NCBI RefSeq assembly: GCF_008831285.2
Contig: NC_045139.1
Coordinates: 18,520,354-18,584,353 of the forward strand
Length of the DNA: 64,000 bases
Source: Nymphaea colorata
Taxonomy: Eukaryota > Streptophyta > Magnoliopsida > Nymphaeales > Nymphaeaceae
Reading direction: 5' to 3'
Under the pieces are notes generated by a model. The model was not told where the DNA came from. It saw nothing but the letters and a program-made list of their open reading frames with translations, and made no database searches. This document shows positions 35,301 through 43,782 of this stretch, piece after piece. Numbering within the stretch: the first letter of the stretch is position 1; the number at the start of each line of letters is the position of its first letter. Made by a program: the position numbers and the translations under genes.

Positions 35301-38300
35301 CTTGGGAACAAAGGGGAAGAGTATTCCTCTAATCAGCTAATTCAGTTTATGGAGTTTTTGGATTACAAGGTTAGTCCCAGTGTGATTGACACGGTCACGG
35401 TCAGTAATGAGAAGGGCAGCCATATGGAAGGGGTCACGGTGGATGCTCAGCCCATTGTTGCCCGGGATCACTTGTTTGGCCAGGTTTATGTCAGAAAGGA
35501 GAAAGCTACAGTGGAAGATGTTGGTGATGAGGATAGAACCAATCCCAATCCTGTGATCTCCCCGGATGACCCAAGTCCATCGAATGAAGAGCTCCCCATT
35601 GCTGTGCGCAAAGGCACCAGGTCATGTACTTCTCACCCTATTCAGAGATTTGTTTCTTATGCTAAGCTCAGTACAAATTACAAATGTTTTATCACAACCT
35701 TATCCAAAGTTGTTATTCCCAGGTCGGTGGATGATGCTAAGGATGATCCCAAGTGGTTACATGCTATGACAGAGGAGATGGGTGCGTTAGCTAAGAACAA
35801 AACATGGGAAGTTGTTGATATCCCTAAAGGGACACACTCAGTTGGCTCTAAGTGGCTTCACAACGTGAAGTACAAACCTGATGGCACTGTAGATCGATAT
35901 AAAGCTCGTTTGGTTGCAAAGGGGTTCAGCCAGAAGTATGGGATCGACTATCTTGAGACCTTTGCCCCTGTTGCAAAGTTGAAGACCGTGAGGGTTATTC
36001 TTGCTCTTGCTGTGCACAGGAAGTGGCGCATGGACCAGCTTGATGTTAAAAATGCGTTCTTGAACGGCCATCTGGAGGAAGAAGTCTATATGAGCATGCC
36101 TCCCGGGTATGTTCAAGAGGGAAAATGTTGTCACCTCAAGAAAGCTTTGTATGGCTTGAAGCAGTCGCCTAGAGCTTGGTTTGAGAGACTAAGGATCGTT
36201 ATGAAGTCTACTGGGTACAAGCAAGGAAATGGAGATCATACCCTATTCATAAAGCAGAGAGATGGTCTGGTGAGTCTTCTCCTTGTCTACGTTGATGATA
36301 TGATTGTCACTGGCAGTGATGAAGAAGAAAACAGAAAGATGAAGGAGAGATTAGCTAAAGAATTCGACCTCAAGGATCTGGGTAAGCTGAGATACTTTCT
36401 GGGGATAGAGATTGCTCGATCAGAGACAGGGCTGGTTATGAATCAAAGGAAGTACACTCTTGACTTACTAAAGGAGACAGGCAAACTTGGTTGTAGGCCC
36501 TATCTTACTCCTATAGAGTCGGGAACTAAGATAAGTATCAAGACGGGCACTATTCTGGATGAGGAAGGAAAAGGGCGATATCAGAGGCTAGTAGGTAAGC
36601 TTATCTATCTTACTCTAACTCGCCCTGATATCACGTATGCGGTAAATGTGCTAAGTCAATTTATGCATGCTCCCACGGATTGTCACTGGAAGAGTGCAGA
36701 AAGAGTGTTGGGATATCTAAAGAATGACCCAGGAAAAAGACTGCTGTATACTCGACAAGACAAACTTACTATTGAGGGCTACTCAGATGCAGATTGGGCA
36801 GGTTGCACTGACACAAGGAGGTCTACTACAGGGTATTGTATCTTTCTTGGAGGTAACCTAGTAGTTTGGAGAAGTAAGAGGCAAGAAGTATGTTCGAGGT
36901 CTAGTGCTGAGGCTGAGTACAGGGCTGTTGCAATGGGGGTTACAGAGATGCTGTGGCTGAAGATTCTTTTGACTGATATTGGTGTGGAACTGGGAGATAA
37001 AATGAAGATGTACTGTGACAACAAGTCTGCGATTAATCTTGCCAATAATCCAGTTCTACATGACAGGACCAAACATGTGGAGATTGACCGTCATTTTATC
37101 CAGGAACGCATTGACTCAAAGGAACTGATTCTGCCATATATGAAGTCTGAAGATCAAGTTGCAGACGTCCTAACTAAAGGGCTTTGTACTTCTTCATTCG
37201 AAAAGAATGTTAGCAAGCTTGGCATGTTTGACATGTATGCCAAGCTTGAGGGGGAGTGTTAGAATATGTTGCTGTGGGAACCGGATCCATTCCTGGACCC
37301 GGTTCTATGGGGCGCGGGTACCGAGGCGGGCTCGGTACCCTAGGCGGCTTCTCCTCTCTCCCTCTTTATATTGTCACTTGTGTTTAGTGTTGAATTAAGT
37401 GAAATATAATTTTCTCTCTCCTAGGGTTGCGGTGAGCCCCTAGGTCAGAGCCTCCCCGTGGTTTTTCACCTCTTTCTGAGGTTTTCCACGTAGATTGTGT
37501 GTTCGTTCTCCACTCTCTCTCTTTGTGGTTCGTGTTTCTACACCAATAATGTTCAAATCCAGATTCCAGGCACCAATATTAGCATTTGATCCAATAAAAG
37601 AAAATATGTTGGTTCTTCTCTTTTTCGTCTTGTTTCTTCCCTCTTAGACTCCACCCACCCTGCTTCCTCACTAGTTTAGTTGATTCCATACATCTCCTTC
37701 AATTGCAATGGATTTCAGTTGAGGCACATGAGATCGACTCTTTCAAGCGAATATTGTTCAATCTCAGCTTGAAGCTAGCTCTAGCCATCTCCCACAAATA
37801 TATATTTTGTCAGATAGAAGAAAACATCCACTTCAAGGTGGAGGAAGGGGGTTTTCTGTCTACTAAAAAGATTAGTTTAGACCTCCACATGGGCCTAGAT
37901 AACTTTTTTGCTAAATTATTAAATACATACCCAGACTTGGAGCATCTGTACACTCAGGTGAGCTTCTCCAACCTTTAAATGGCCTCAGATCATGCTTTAG
38001 CTCATTAACTGAACCAATACTTAAGGTTGTTGTTAGGCTTATCTCATTTAAACTTACAAAAAATGCCAAAGTCATGCTTCACTAAACTCGATGGTGGAAG
38101 CTCCTGTTGAGCTGTGCTGACCCCTAATCTTGTCTTCATCTGAAGATTCTTGTTCTTTGCCTTTCTTTATGCCAACAGTAAAGCCTCTGCAATACAATAA
38201 AATAATGCAAAATATATGAAGGATAAATCTTTATGCTAAACAGTTTACTTTGTACTTCCATTTTTTAAATAAAATTGTACGACTGGATGTTTGAAAAATT

Positions 38301-38523
38301 GGCTAGAAAGCAGGCTTTGGACAATGGGCCTACTTGATTCAAAACACAAAGATAAGGAAAATACCACAAAAGGTAGGATGGATTCAATTTTCCCTTTTGG
38401 GTGTGTTTGAAGTGTGCAATGATGGTCTCGTGAGACACCTTAGCTGTCCACTGTCCAGTCATGAAGCATCGAGTCTCATGAAACTTTCAGTTGAACTTGT
38501 AGAGGTGTGTTTAGTCACTTTAT

Positions 38524-38577
<54 letters not shown>

Positions 38578-41528
38578 TAACAATACCATGCAAAGAGGGA
38601 TACCTATAAATAATTAGACAAAACTGTCTCTAAACATGGACCAAGGAGCCAAGCATCTCTTCTAGGAAAAAGGGAAGGTCCCTTGGATATATAAGAGGGT
38701 GAGAATATGCTAGTCAACAGCTAGCTCAATGGAGTGATGGACATGCAATGGCCAAAAAACCAAACCACTAAATGTAAAAAGTGTAGAGAGAATGAGAGGT
38801 GATTTTCCCTTTCTATTTTCTTTTATGGTTTTATCCTTTCACAATAAAAACTTAAATGAAACAGACAATGATAAACTCTCATCGTTGGCACCTAGCTGTG
38901 CTAGTCCAGGTAGGCACCAAGTAGGTGGCCCACCTGGTGCCCAGCGCTTATGCATGCCTTTAACTACTAAAGAAGTGTGGCAATTTTCAGCGTAAATTTG
39001 TGATATTTGAGATTGAATTTCTATAGCATGTAGTCTTGTGTTTGACTGATGACATGAACTTTTGAGATAAACTGTCAGAATGTGTTTTTGAGGCATTTCA
39101 TCTACCCATCCAGATGCACCCTTAATTTGATATTGCTGTTTTGGCATATTGTTGGAAAGTAAAGCACAAAGGCAATTGCTGCAATTTGTGACAAACGTGA
39201 GACTTCAGCAATATTTTATCTCTGAAATTGTTGTATACAAGAATCCTCTGTTCTAATTATAATGACAACAGAATGTCTGACATTCAATAGCACCAACAAA
39301 CTAGAATATCTTTTGCTTTGAAATAGTTGTTAATACCTTGTGCTTATAACTTTTCTCTCTCTCTCTCTCTCTTTTTTTTTGTTTTCTACTTTGTAGTGTT
39401 ACCACATGAAGCAAATAAAATTATTTCTCCTTGTTGTTAGAGTGTTTTGACAATAACATGATTATAGATTTTTTTACTGGATAAATTAGATTAAAGTTGC
39501 CATTGTCATATAAACCTCCAAATATATATATAATTCACTGTTGGCAAATACTTTATGGTTTAAACTTTCAAGTGCTAATTGGCTGTTAAAATGATAGATC
39601 GGAACTGGCGCTATGTTAGTTTGCAGATTGGTACCGTGTATTGGCTGACATGCTCTGGCACATACTGACCTATTTCTGTTTTTATTTGAAAGTAATTTAA
39701 ATGAAGTTTATGATAATAAAAGACCAAAAACCACCTTTCTAGAAACTGTATGGGCCCAATATTGTTTCAGCGATAGGCCACTACGATGGGTCTTTGACAG
39801 AAATGAGCCAATACAATATATATTGATAACACTGATGTAAAGGCCTGGTCAGTGTCTGACGGGTATTAGTTGGTCTAGATGGCATGTGTCAGGAAAAGTT
39901 AACAAGCATGATCTTAAATAATTATAACACTAATCTACATCAAAAGGATAAAAACCTTAGATGGTTTAAAATATATTTTAATGTTTTAACATACTGAGAA
40001 AGAAAACCAAAAGTTAAAAAACAACCAGGGTCACACACTATTTACGTGGTCAACTGAATACTTCTAGGTGTTAAATCTTGTCAGAGAAAATAGCATAGAC
40101 AGTTTGTATAATTACACTGAGGCCTTTATAAATATTTACCACTTAATCATGGCTTTTTTATAATAATTGCATGAATGATTTGGGTGTCAGAATTCTTGGG
40201 TTGTATGTTCATTTGAGGTCACAACCGTCACATGCTTCCAGTAAGGCTTGTGTCTTCATGCAGCGTTAACTATCTACATTCTTTCTAACCTGGATTGTGC
40301 TTGGAAGAATTCAGGTGATTTTTTAGTTATTTTTCTCTTAATGGTGATTGGAAAAGTAAAAAGTTGTCAGATATCTGTTTCTATACTGTCTGTGAATCAT
40401 CATACTTGCTATGGAACTCTTTCATGTGCATGCTTTGATTTAGTTGATCACATTTCCTTTTATATCTGGCCTTGCCATCTTTTACAAAGAAATATATTTG
40501 TGTCACAGGCGTGTTTTTGTTGGAGATGTTGTTGTTGTAAGGGACCCTGAGAAGTCCGGTCACTACCTTGTTAGAAGGTTGTCTGCGATTGAAGGGTATG
40601 AGATGGTGTCTAAAGACGAAAAGGAAACGCCATTCATACTAGATAAGGATGAATGCTGGGTATTAGCAGATAATGAAGCCTTAAACCCAAAGGTAGCTAT
40701 CTTCTAACTATAGCATGTTTGGTCTAGTAGCAAATGGATCAGATTGGTCAGTTCGTATGGTGTTTCATTTTTGCAATATTCAGGTTCATAAAATCATTAC
40801 ATGTTATCACTAGTTCTGTGTATCCTATAAAAGTTAGTAGCTGAGAGTTGTAATTTCTGGTTTCAAGGTAAGGCCAATTAGTTCCCCTGGTGACACTCGA
40901 TGGGTCCGGTAATGTACCATTTGTTGCATGGAGATACCCTTAATGTGGTTCCAAGCTGGAATTTGGTGTATCAACCTGCCAAGCTGAAAGGATACTGATC
41001 AATCTTAATATACACCAAGCTTAGATGCGACGAATCTGATGCAGACATGAATGTCATTTCCTTCCTGAAATGTTTTAAAAAATGATACAATAAAGTTCAC
41101 CATGGCATTCCGTTGTGACAACTGCCTGGAAATAACATTTTTGTGTGGAATACTACATGCGTTATGAGCATTCATAGATCGGACAGTAGATATATTATCA
41201 TATAAATGCTTTGGTGTATTTTCAGTTAATTTATATATTTCTGCAGGAAGCCCATGACAGCCGTACTTTTGGACCTGTTCGTATAGGCGACATTGTGGGC
41301 AGAGTCATATATTACATGCAAACAGCTGTTGATCATGGTCCTGTACAGAACAGGTAAAAAGTGGTATGAGTATGATATCTTGTTAATTAAGCGGACTTGG
41401 TAACATATTAACTACTGATTTTGAATTATTTTGCTTTTGTTAGTCATTTTGGAATGCAAAAAGATTCCCCAGTCTTGGCTGTGGAGTTGGATGTTGATGA
41501 GATGGCTAGAAGAATGCCTAAAGAGTGA
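23381..41528 (+). CDS. S26 signal-peptidase-like protein, probably catalytically dead
   Basis: Five-exon gene, 206 aa. Exons: 23381-23452, 30852-31024, 40509-40692, 41247-41353 and 41444-41528 (TGA). All joints are in phase with GT-AG introns; the first intron is 7.4 kb and the second 9.5 kb, enlarged by a copia insertion. The protein starts MVSLSTWLRYIAHKFEYSVS and resembles Arabidopsis At1g06200/At2g31140 (peptidase S24/S26 family) along its length. S26 boxes are visible but altered. The Ser box reads GEQMAPT (57-63), with Gln59 where the catalytic Ser of G-x-S-M-x-P-T should be. The Lys box reads GDVVVVRDP then VRRLSAIEG, with Arg104 where the catalytic Lys should be. The DSRTFGP box (147-153) is kept. 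No clear signal peptide or strong membrane span is seen. Function is unknown; a non-catalytic role is inferred. The gene is divergent from RHON1. Confidence 0.88.
24733..25528. mobile_element. hAT-like MITE in intron 1 of the S26-like gene
   Basis: A 796-bp element. Terminal inverted repeats begin TAGGGCTGCACA at both ends. The element is flanked by identical 8-bp repeats CATGCATG at 24725-24732 and 25529-25536. Subterminal regions carry many inverted copies of GAGCTCGA / CTCGACTCGAG-type motifs, as expected of transposase-binding arrays. The core is a low-complexity GAGGAAAAGAGAAAAACGGG-type purine-rich repeat. Open frames inside have no transposase features, so it is non-autonomous. Because CATGCATG is its own reverse complement, the exact boundary could shift by a base or two. 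Confidence 0.8.
28304..28685. mobile_element. possible TIR element with 19-bp inverted repeats
   Basis: The left end AACCATAGCCACAAAAAAC and the right end GTTTTTTGTGACTATGGTT are reverse complements with one mismatch. The interior is T-rich and non-coding, with internal ACACG-TTTTT inverted segments. No target duplication was found. It lies in intron 1 of the S26-like gene. Confidence 0.5.
31025..32249 (+). other. intron 2 of the S26-like gene upstream of the copia element
   Basis: AT-rich intron sequence following the donor AAC/GTATGC. It includes a short tandem repeat near 31965-32020 in which a unit with ATGAGGGGGCACTTGGTA occurs twice. No exon is seen here. Confidence 0.6.
32255..32540 (+). 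repeat. 5' LTR of the copia element
   Basis: 286 bp, starting TGTTAGAATATG and ending TTTCTACA. It contains two hairpin-forming inverted repeats at 32276-32303 and 32314-32338, and a possible TATA motif (TTTATATT) near 32362. By eye it has no differences from the 3' LTR. Confidence 0.97.
32541..32552 (+). other. primer-binding site of the copia element
   Basis: TGGTATCAGAGC directly abuts the 5' LTR. It matches the standard plant copia site complementary to the 3' end of initiator tRNA-Met. Confidence 0.95.
32640..32800 (+). repeat. 78-bp-period CCG-rich tandem repeat in the copia leader
   Basis: A unit containing TTGTGACGTCGCCCTGCTCT and then GCCGCCGCTGTCCTTTGTTC occurs twice with a 78-base period, followed by partial CCGCCGTCCTCTGTT repeats. 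It lies between the primer-binding site and the gag ATG. Long antisense open frames here are composition artefacts. Confidence 0.85.
32952..37262 (+). CDS. copia gag-pol polyprotein, intact
   Basis: 1436 aa from ATG 32952; the open frame extends upstream only from a GTG. In order: gag capsid-like region (about 25-230); CCHC zinc knuckle at about 251-264 (CAHCHKLGHSVDFC); aspartic protease with D354-S-G (WIVDSGATHHM); integrase zinc-binding segment from H490 (WHERLGH, then CEVCQLAKH); integrase core D549, D612, E648, spacing D-x62-D-x35-E; reverse transcriptase with YVDD at 1113-1116; RNase H from D1279 (SDADWAG, then SSAEAEYRA). No stop or frameshift is seen, so the product should be able to make virus-like particles, copy its RNA and integrate. 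The stop codon TAG is formed by bases 4-6 of the 3' LTR, so coding sequence runs across the polypurine tract into the LTR. Confidence 0.97.
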   Translation: MAEAMETQKDAVLDTGSASKTENVPIQVTSIRLTKDNYLSWSAALEIGITSRGRLSYITGDKPAPIKSDPQWATWALEDSQVKVWIISSVSSDIQPLILRKPTSFDMWTVLAKMYGRKKRHLRTYQIKRSIYSLTQGDLSVAAFHAALKTKWEELDYHVTDEWTCGSDHSLYWEKEWMDRTFLFLGGLRDEFESLRSQILNGDEIPGIEEVYARVESEEQRRQVMHLDTGHGPSAFVSRASGTGQRPARHCAHCHKLGHSVDFCWDLHPEKRLVRGRPPSGKRSPSVSDSSQSNSSSGAKSKLSPAQLKELQAYISRLSTTPEESSTSEGAQLAQALVASTDQGNPSLGDWIVDSGATHHMTGDSKLFQEYQLSSGKQRVSMADGSSISVAGKGSLSLLNKYRLHNALHVPNIPVNLLSVSSITKELNCNMIFSADHCSLQDLVTGKKIGIGSVTDGLYRLPVQVASALISATSGHLSGVNDRSTVLRWHERLGHLPFQLIKKLFPHLFASVSIDSFACEVCQLAKHVRASYPISLNKTTPPFALVHSDVWGPSGVPTCGGCHYFLTLIDDYSRCTFVYLLRERSEVPAVVKNFVAFVETQFHTTVQAFRTDNAREYVSQSLDEFLTGKGIVHETSCSYTPPQNGIAERKNRHLLNVTRAIMFQRHVPKRYWGDALLTSAHLINRMPTRVLDGQSPYSTLWPTQNLWPLTHRVFGCSCFVHNHSPTLKKLDPRSIKGVFLGYSSTQKGYKCVDPTTSKVYVSRDVTFHKHESYFSVNPLQGECLGNKGEEYSSNQLIQFMEFLDYKVSPSVIDTVTVSNEKGSHMEGVTVDAQPIVARDHLFGQVYVRKEKATVEDVGDEDRTNPNPVISPDDPSPSNEELPIAVRKGTRSCTSHPIQRFVSYAKLSTNYKCFITTLSKVVIPRSVDDAKDDPKWLHAMTEEMGALAKNKTWEVVDIPKGTHSVGSKWLHNVKYKPDGTVDRYKARLVAKGFSQKYGIDYLETFAPVAKLKTVRVILALAVHRKWRMDQLDVKNAFLNGHLEEEVYMSMPPGYVQEGKCCHLKKALYGLKQSPRAWFERLRIVMKSTGYKQGNGDHTLFIKQRDGLVSLLLVYVDDMIVTGSDEEENRKMKERLAKEFDLKDLGKLRYFLGIEIARSETGLVMNQRKYTLDLLKETGKLGCRPYLTPIESGTKISIKTGTILDEEGKGRYQRLVGKLIYLTLTRPDITYAVNVLSQFMHAPTDCHWKSAERVLGYLKNDPGKRLLYTRQDKLTIEGYSDADWAGCTDTRRSTTGYCIFLGGNLVVWRSKRQEVCSRSSAEAEYRAVAMGVTEMLWLKILLTDIGVELGDKMKMYCDNKSAINLANNPVLHDRTKHVEIDRHFIQERIDSKELILPYMKSEDQVADVLTKGLCTSSFEKNVSKLGMFDMYAKLEGEC
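37248..37256 (+). other. polypurine tract of the copia element
   Basis: GAGGGGGAG immediately before the TG of the 3' LTR; the usual primer site for plus-strand DNA synthesis. It is also translated as part of the polyprotein C-terminus. Confidence 0.92.
37257..37542 (+). repeat. 3' LTR of the copia element
   Basis: 286 bp, same sequence as the 5' LTR by direct reading. It is followed by CCAAT, the second copy of the target duplication. Confidence 0.97.
37548..40508 (+). other. intron 2 of the S26-like gene downstream of the copia element
   Basis: AT-rich intron with a GT/TA microsatellite (38524-38574) and a CT run near 39355-39372. The acceptor TGTGTCACAG precedes exon 3 at 40509. No additional exon is recognised. 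Confidence 0.6.
38524..38574. repeat. (GT)n(TA)n microsatellite
   Basis: A short GT run followed by about 19 TA units, read directly. Confidence 0.95.
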
Positions 41529-42105
41529 CTGCCCTATGGGGAAAATTGAATACATTTTCTCTTCTCTGTACCACTAAATTTGCTATTGCATGAGATATTT
41601 TAGGCATATTACAGGAGGTTAAACTGCGCCATCAACTGAAGCAGGGAAGGCATGATGAATGTAAAGCAGCCACGGGAAAGTAGTCTTTTTAGCTGCATTG
41701 ACTAAAATCTGTTGTCTTGATGTCGGCGAATCTCCAATATGCTTGTCAAGTTGTCAACTATTTTTCCGGAACATGCATTTACCATGTGCCATTAGTTGTG
41801 CATGTGAAAGAACAATGCATGTATAAGACAATTTCAGTTTTGGTTGAATTTTGTTGGAGGATTGGCACGACTGCCACATTGTGCTTGGATTCTGTTCTTG
41901 AAGCTGTTACCGTGATTGGTAGCAAGATTTGAATGCCTTGGCACTTACACTGCAGCGAGGCACAACTTAAGGTCTTTTGGAACGTTTGCATTTTGTGTCC
42001 ACATGCTTCCTGCATGCTAAAATATAACTCCACTGTCGCGTGCATAACCATGTTTCATTTCCTTCAAGACCATTTAAGGTTTTTGATTTTTCACTTTTTC
42101 CTTTT

Positions 42106-42108
<3 letters not shown>

Positions 42109-42138
<30 letters not shown>
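42109..42138. repeat. (CT)n microsatellite before the SINE-like segment
   Basis: About 15 CT units, directly preceding the tRNA-like sequence at 42140. Confidence 0.95.
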
Positions 42139-42139
<1 letters not shown>

Positions 42140-42140
<1 letters not shown>

Positions 42141-42312
42141 CAACCGGTCTAGTGCAACCGGCGGGCTGTGTGGCCTGCATAAACCACGTCCTCGGTTCGA
42201 TTGTTGAGGGTGGTATCCTTATCAGAGTTGATTTGGGTTGAGGGTTGCCGTTGAGATTAATATGGTTGGGTTTTAGTCCCTTTCGTCGCCGCCACTCCTC
42301 GCTGAACTAAAC
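42140..42312 (+). mobile_element. probable tRNA-derived SINE
   Basis: The segment contains TAGTGCAACCGG at 42150-42161, a full match to the polymerase III A-box consensus. GGTTCGATTGT follows at 42194-42204, matching 9 of 11 B-box positions. The 32-base gap between them is the spacing found in tRNA genes. The tRNA-like head is followed by unrelated body sequence. There is no foldable mature tRNA, so a SINE is more likely than a tRNA gene. The 3' boundary is not defined, and no target duplication is clear because the 5' side is CT microsatellite. Confidence 0.5.
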
Positions 42313-43782
42313 AAATATCATGCCACCATCCTTGTTGGTCTAGGAGGTCAGACATGTTAATTCAATTTCACCTATTGCTTTATATTAAAAACAAAAAAAT
42401 TACAACCAACCTCCTTAATTTGTTTTTACAGAGTACATTATTAATGTTCGGATGGTTTGAGTTTGGCTGAACTGAACTCGAGTTTAGCCAAGCCGAGATT
42501 GATCCTGAACTTAGTTGAGCGGTGGTGCTTGTTTAGTTAGGATGTCTTAGGAATGTGAACTGGGATGATGATGATATGGTATATGAGCTTTAGTTGGTTC
42601 TTATCAACCATTTTCTATAGTTAAATCACGGCTTTGGTTAAATAAGTTTTGTGTTTACTTAATTATTTTTGCACGTACAGCCATCACATACAGTTTCAGG
42701 TAACACATAAAAGTATTAGCTATAGTGTAAATTATATGTTTTTATTGCAGTGAGCGCTTCTCTGCGTTCTGTGGCGTTCATGGTGAACTCATCCATCGGA
42801 TATCATCGTGGATCATCTTTTCTTAGATTCGTTTTCCCTTTAATTGAAGCGATGCTGCCCTCAACTCCACTCATCAGCTCAGTGGGCAGTGTCTTCAAAT
42901 GAACTCATTGCTTAGCTCAACCTGGCTAATCTAGAGCTACTTGATATTGGTCTATGTACTTGATCAGATGTAGGGATCTGCCATCTGTGATTCAATTGTT
43001 CATTCAATGAGAATACTCTTGCGTTCGGACTTTAAGGTGCACCAAGAGGTGAAACTTCACTCCCTTCCCCTACTTTTAGGGTCCAGGGCTGCTTCAAAAC
43101 CTGAATGATCTTACAATCAAGATCCGCTAGTTATGGCTAGTTGTGTAAACAGTGCTCCATCTTGGCTTGTTCTAGAAAGTAGTTGACTCTGAGCTGAGTC
43201 TGAGCCGATTCAGTCCTATAAACATGCCTAGTTCAGTGCAGGCTGGATCCTCTTAGATCCAAATAAAAATCCAAAATCTTAGCATCCTACTCGACCCAGC
43301 ACTGGATTCAATGAAAAGTGGCTTATGTGAGAACCGCATACTATATTTGAAATGAATTAATGATCCAAACCCTTATTGAGACATCAACTTGTTCTTGTAT
43401 TGAAAAATGGGGGCTACTAACACATATGTTGAAGTTTCGTGGCAACGGCACTTCGAGGGACAAAGTATCAAAAACAGACTCTATATCTTGAAGATACAAG
43501 GAATTGAATGAAAGTTTTTGGTTTTGTTTAAGCGGTAGGATGAAATTCTCCTTAGTTAATGACCCAAACGAAAAACAGAGGTGAATGGGTCAATCCGAAT
43601 TGGGACCTAGCACGATGATATGGATCTGAGATGAAGGCTCGGTTTGGATCGGTTATTTCCGACCCACAATTTCGCTCCTTGGGTAGCTGTGGCCTTGTTT
43701 AAGAAAGAAGCGCCGGCGACCTCCCTCCCCTTCTGCTCCCCTCTGAGCTACAGTCGAGACGAAGAGGAGGAAGGAAGGAGAG
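42313..43782. other. intergenic region between the S26-like gene and OST1
   Basis: It includes a segment near 42460-42540 rich in GAACTCGAGTTTAGCC-type motifs that may be a decayed relative of the 24733-25528 element. It ends with the GA-rich leader of OST1 (GAAGAGGAGGAAGGAAGGAG directly before the ATG). No gene is seen. Confidence 0.5.

Larger units (their letters stand above)
32255..37542 (+). mobile_element. full-length Ty1/copia LTR retrotransposon
   Basis: A complete 5288-bp element in intron 2 of the S26-like gene, same orientation as the gene. It has two LTRs of 286 bp that read as identical, a 5-bp target duplication CCAAT (32250-32254 and 37543-37547), a primer-binding site TGGTATCAGAGC complementary to initiator tRNA-Met directly after the 5' LTR, one long gag-pol frame, and a GAGGGGGAG polypurine tract directly before the 3' LTR. 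Identical LTRs and an open polyprotein indicate a very recent insertion that could still be autonomous. The order integrase before reverse transcriptase makes it copia. The small LTRs and compact size would suit the Ale/Retrofit lineage, but this is not tested. Confidence 0.97.

Noticed and set aside
43020-43110. Similarity of the TAGGGTCCAGGGCTGCT region to 61600 (CTAGGATCCAGGCTGCT)
   Set aside because: Only a short stretch matches and the alignment does not extend clearly. Not enough to define a repeat family.
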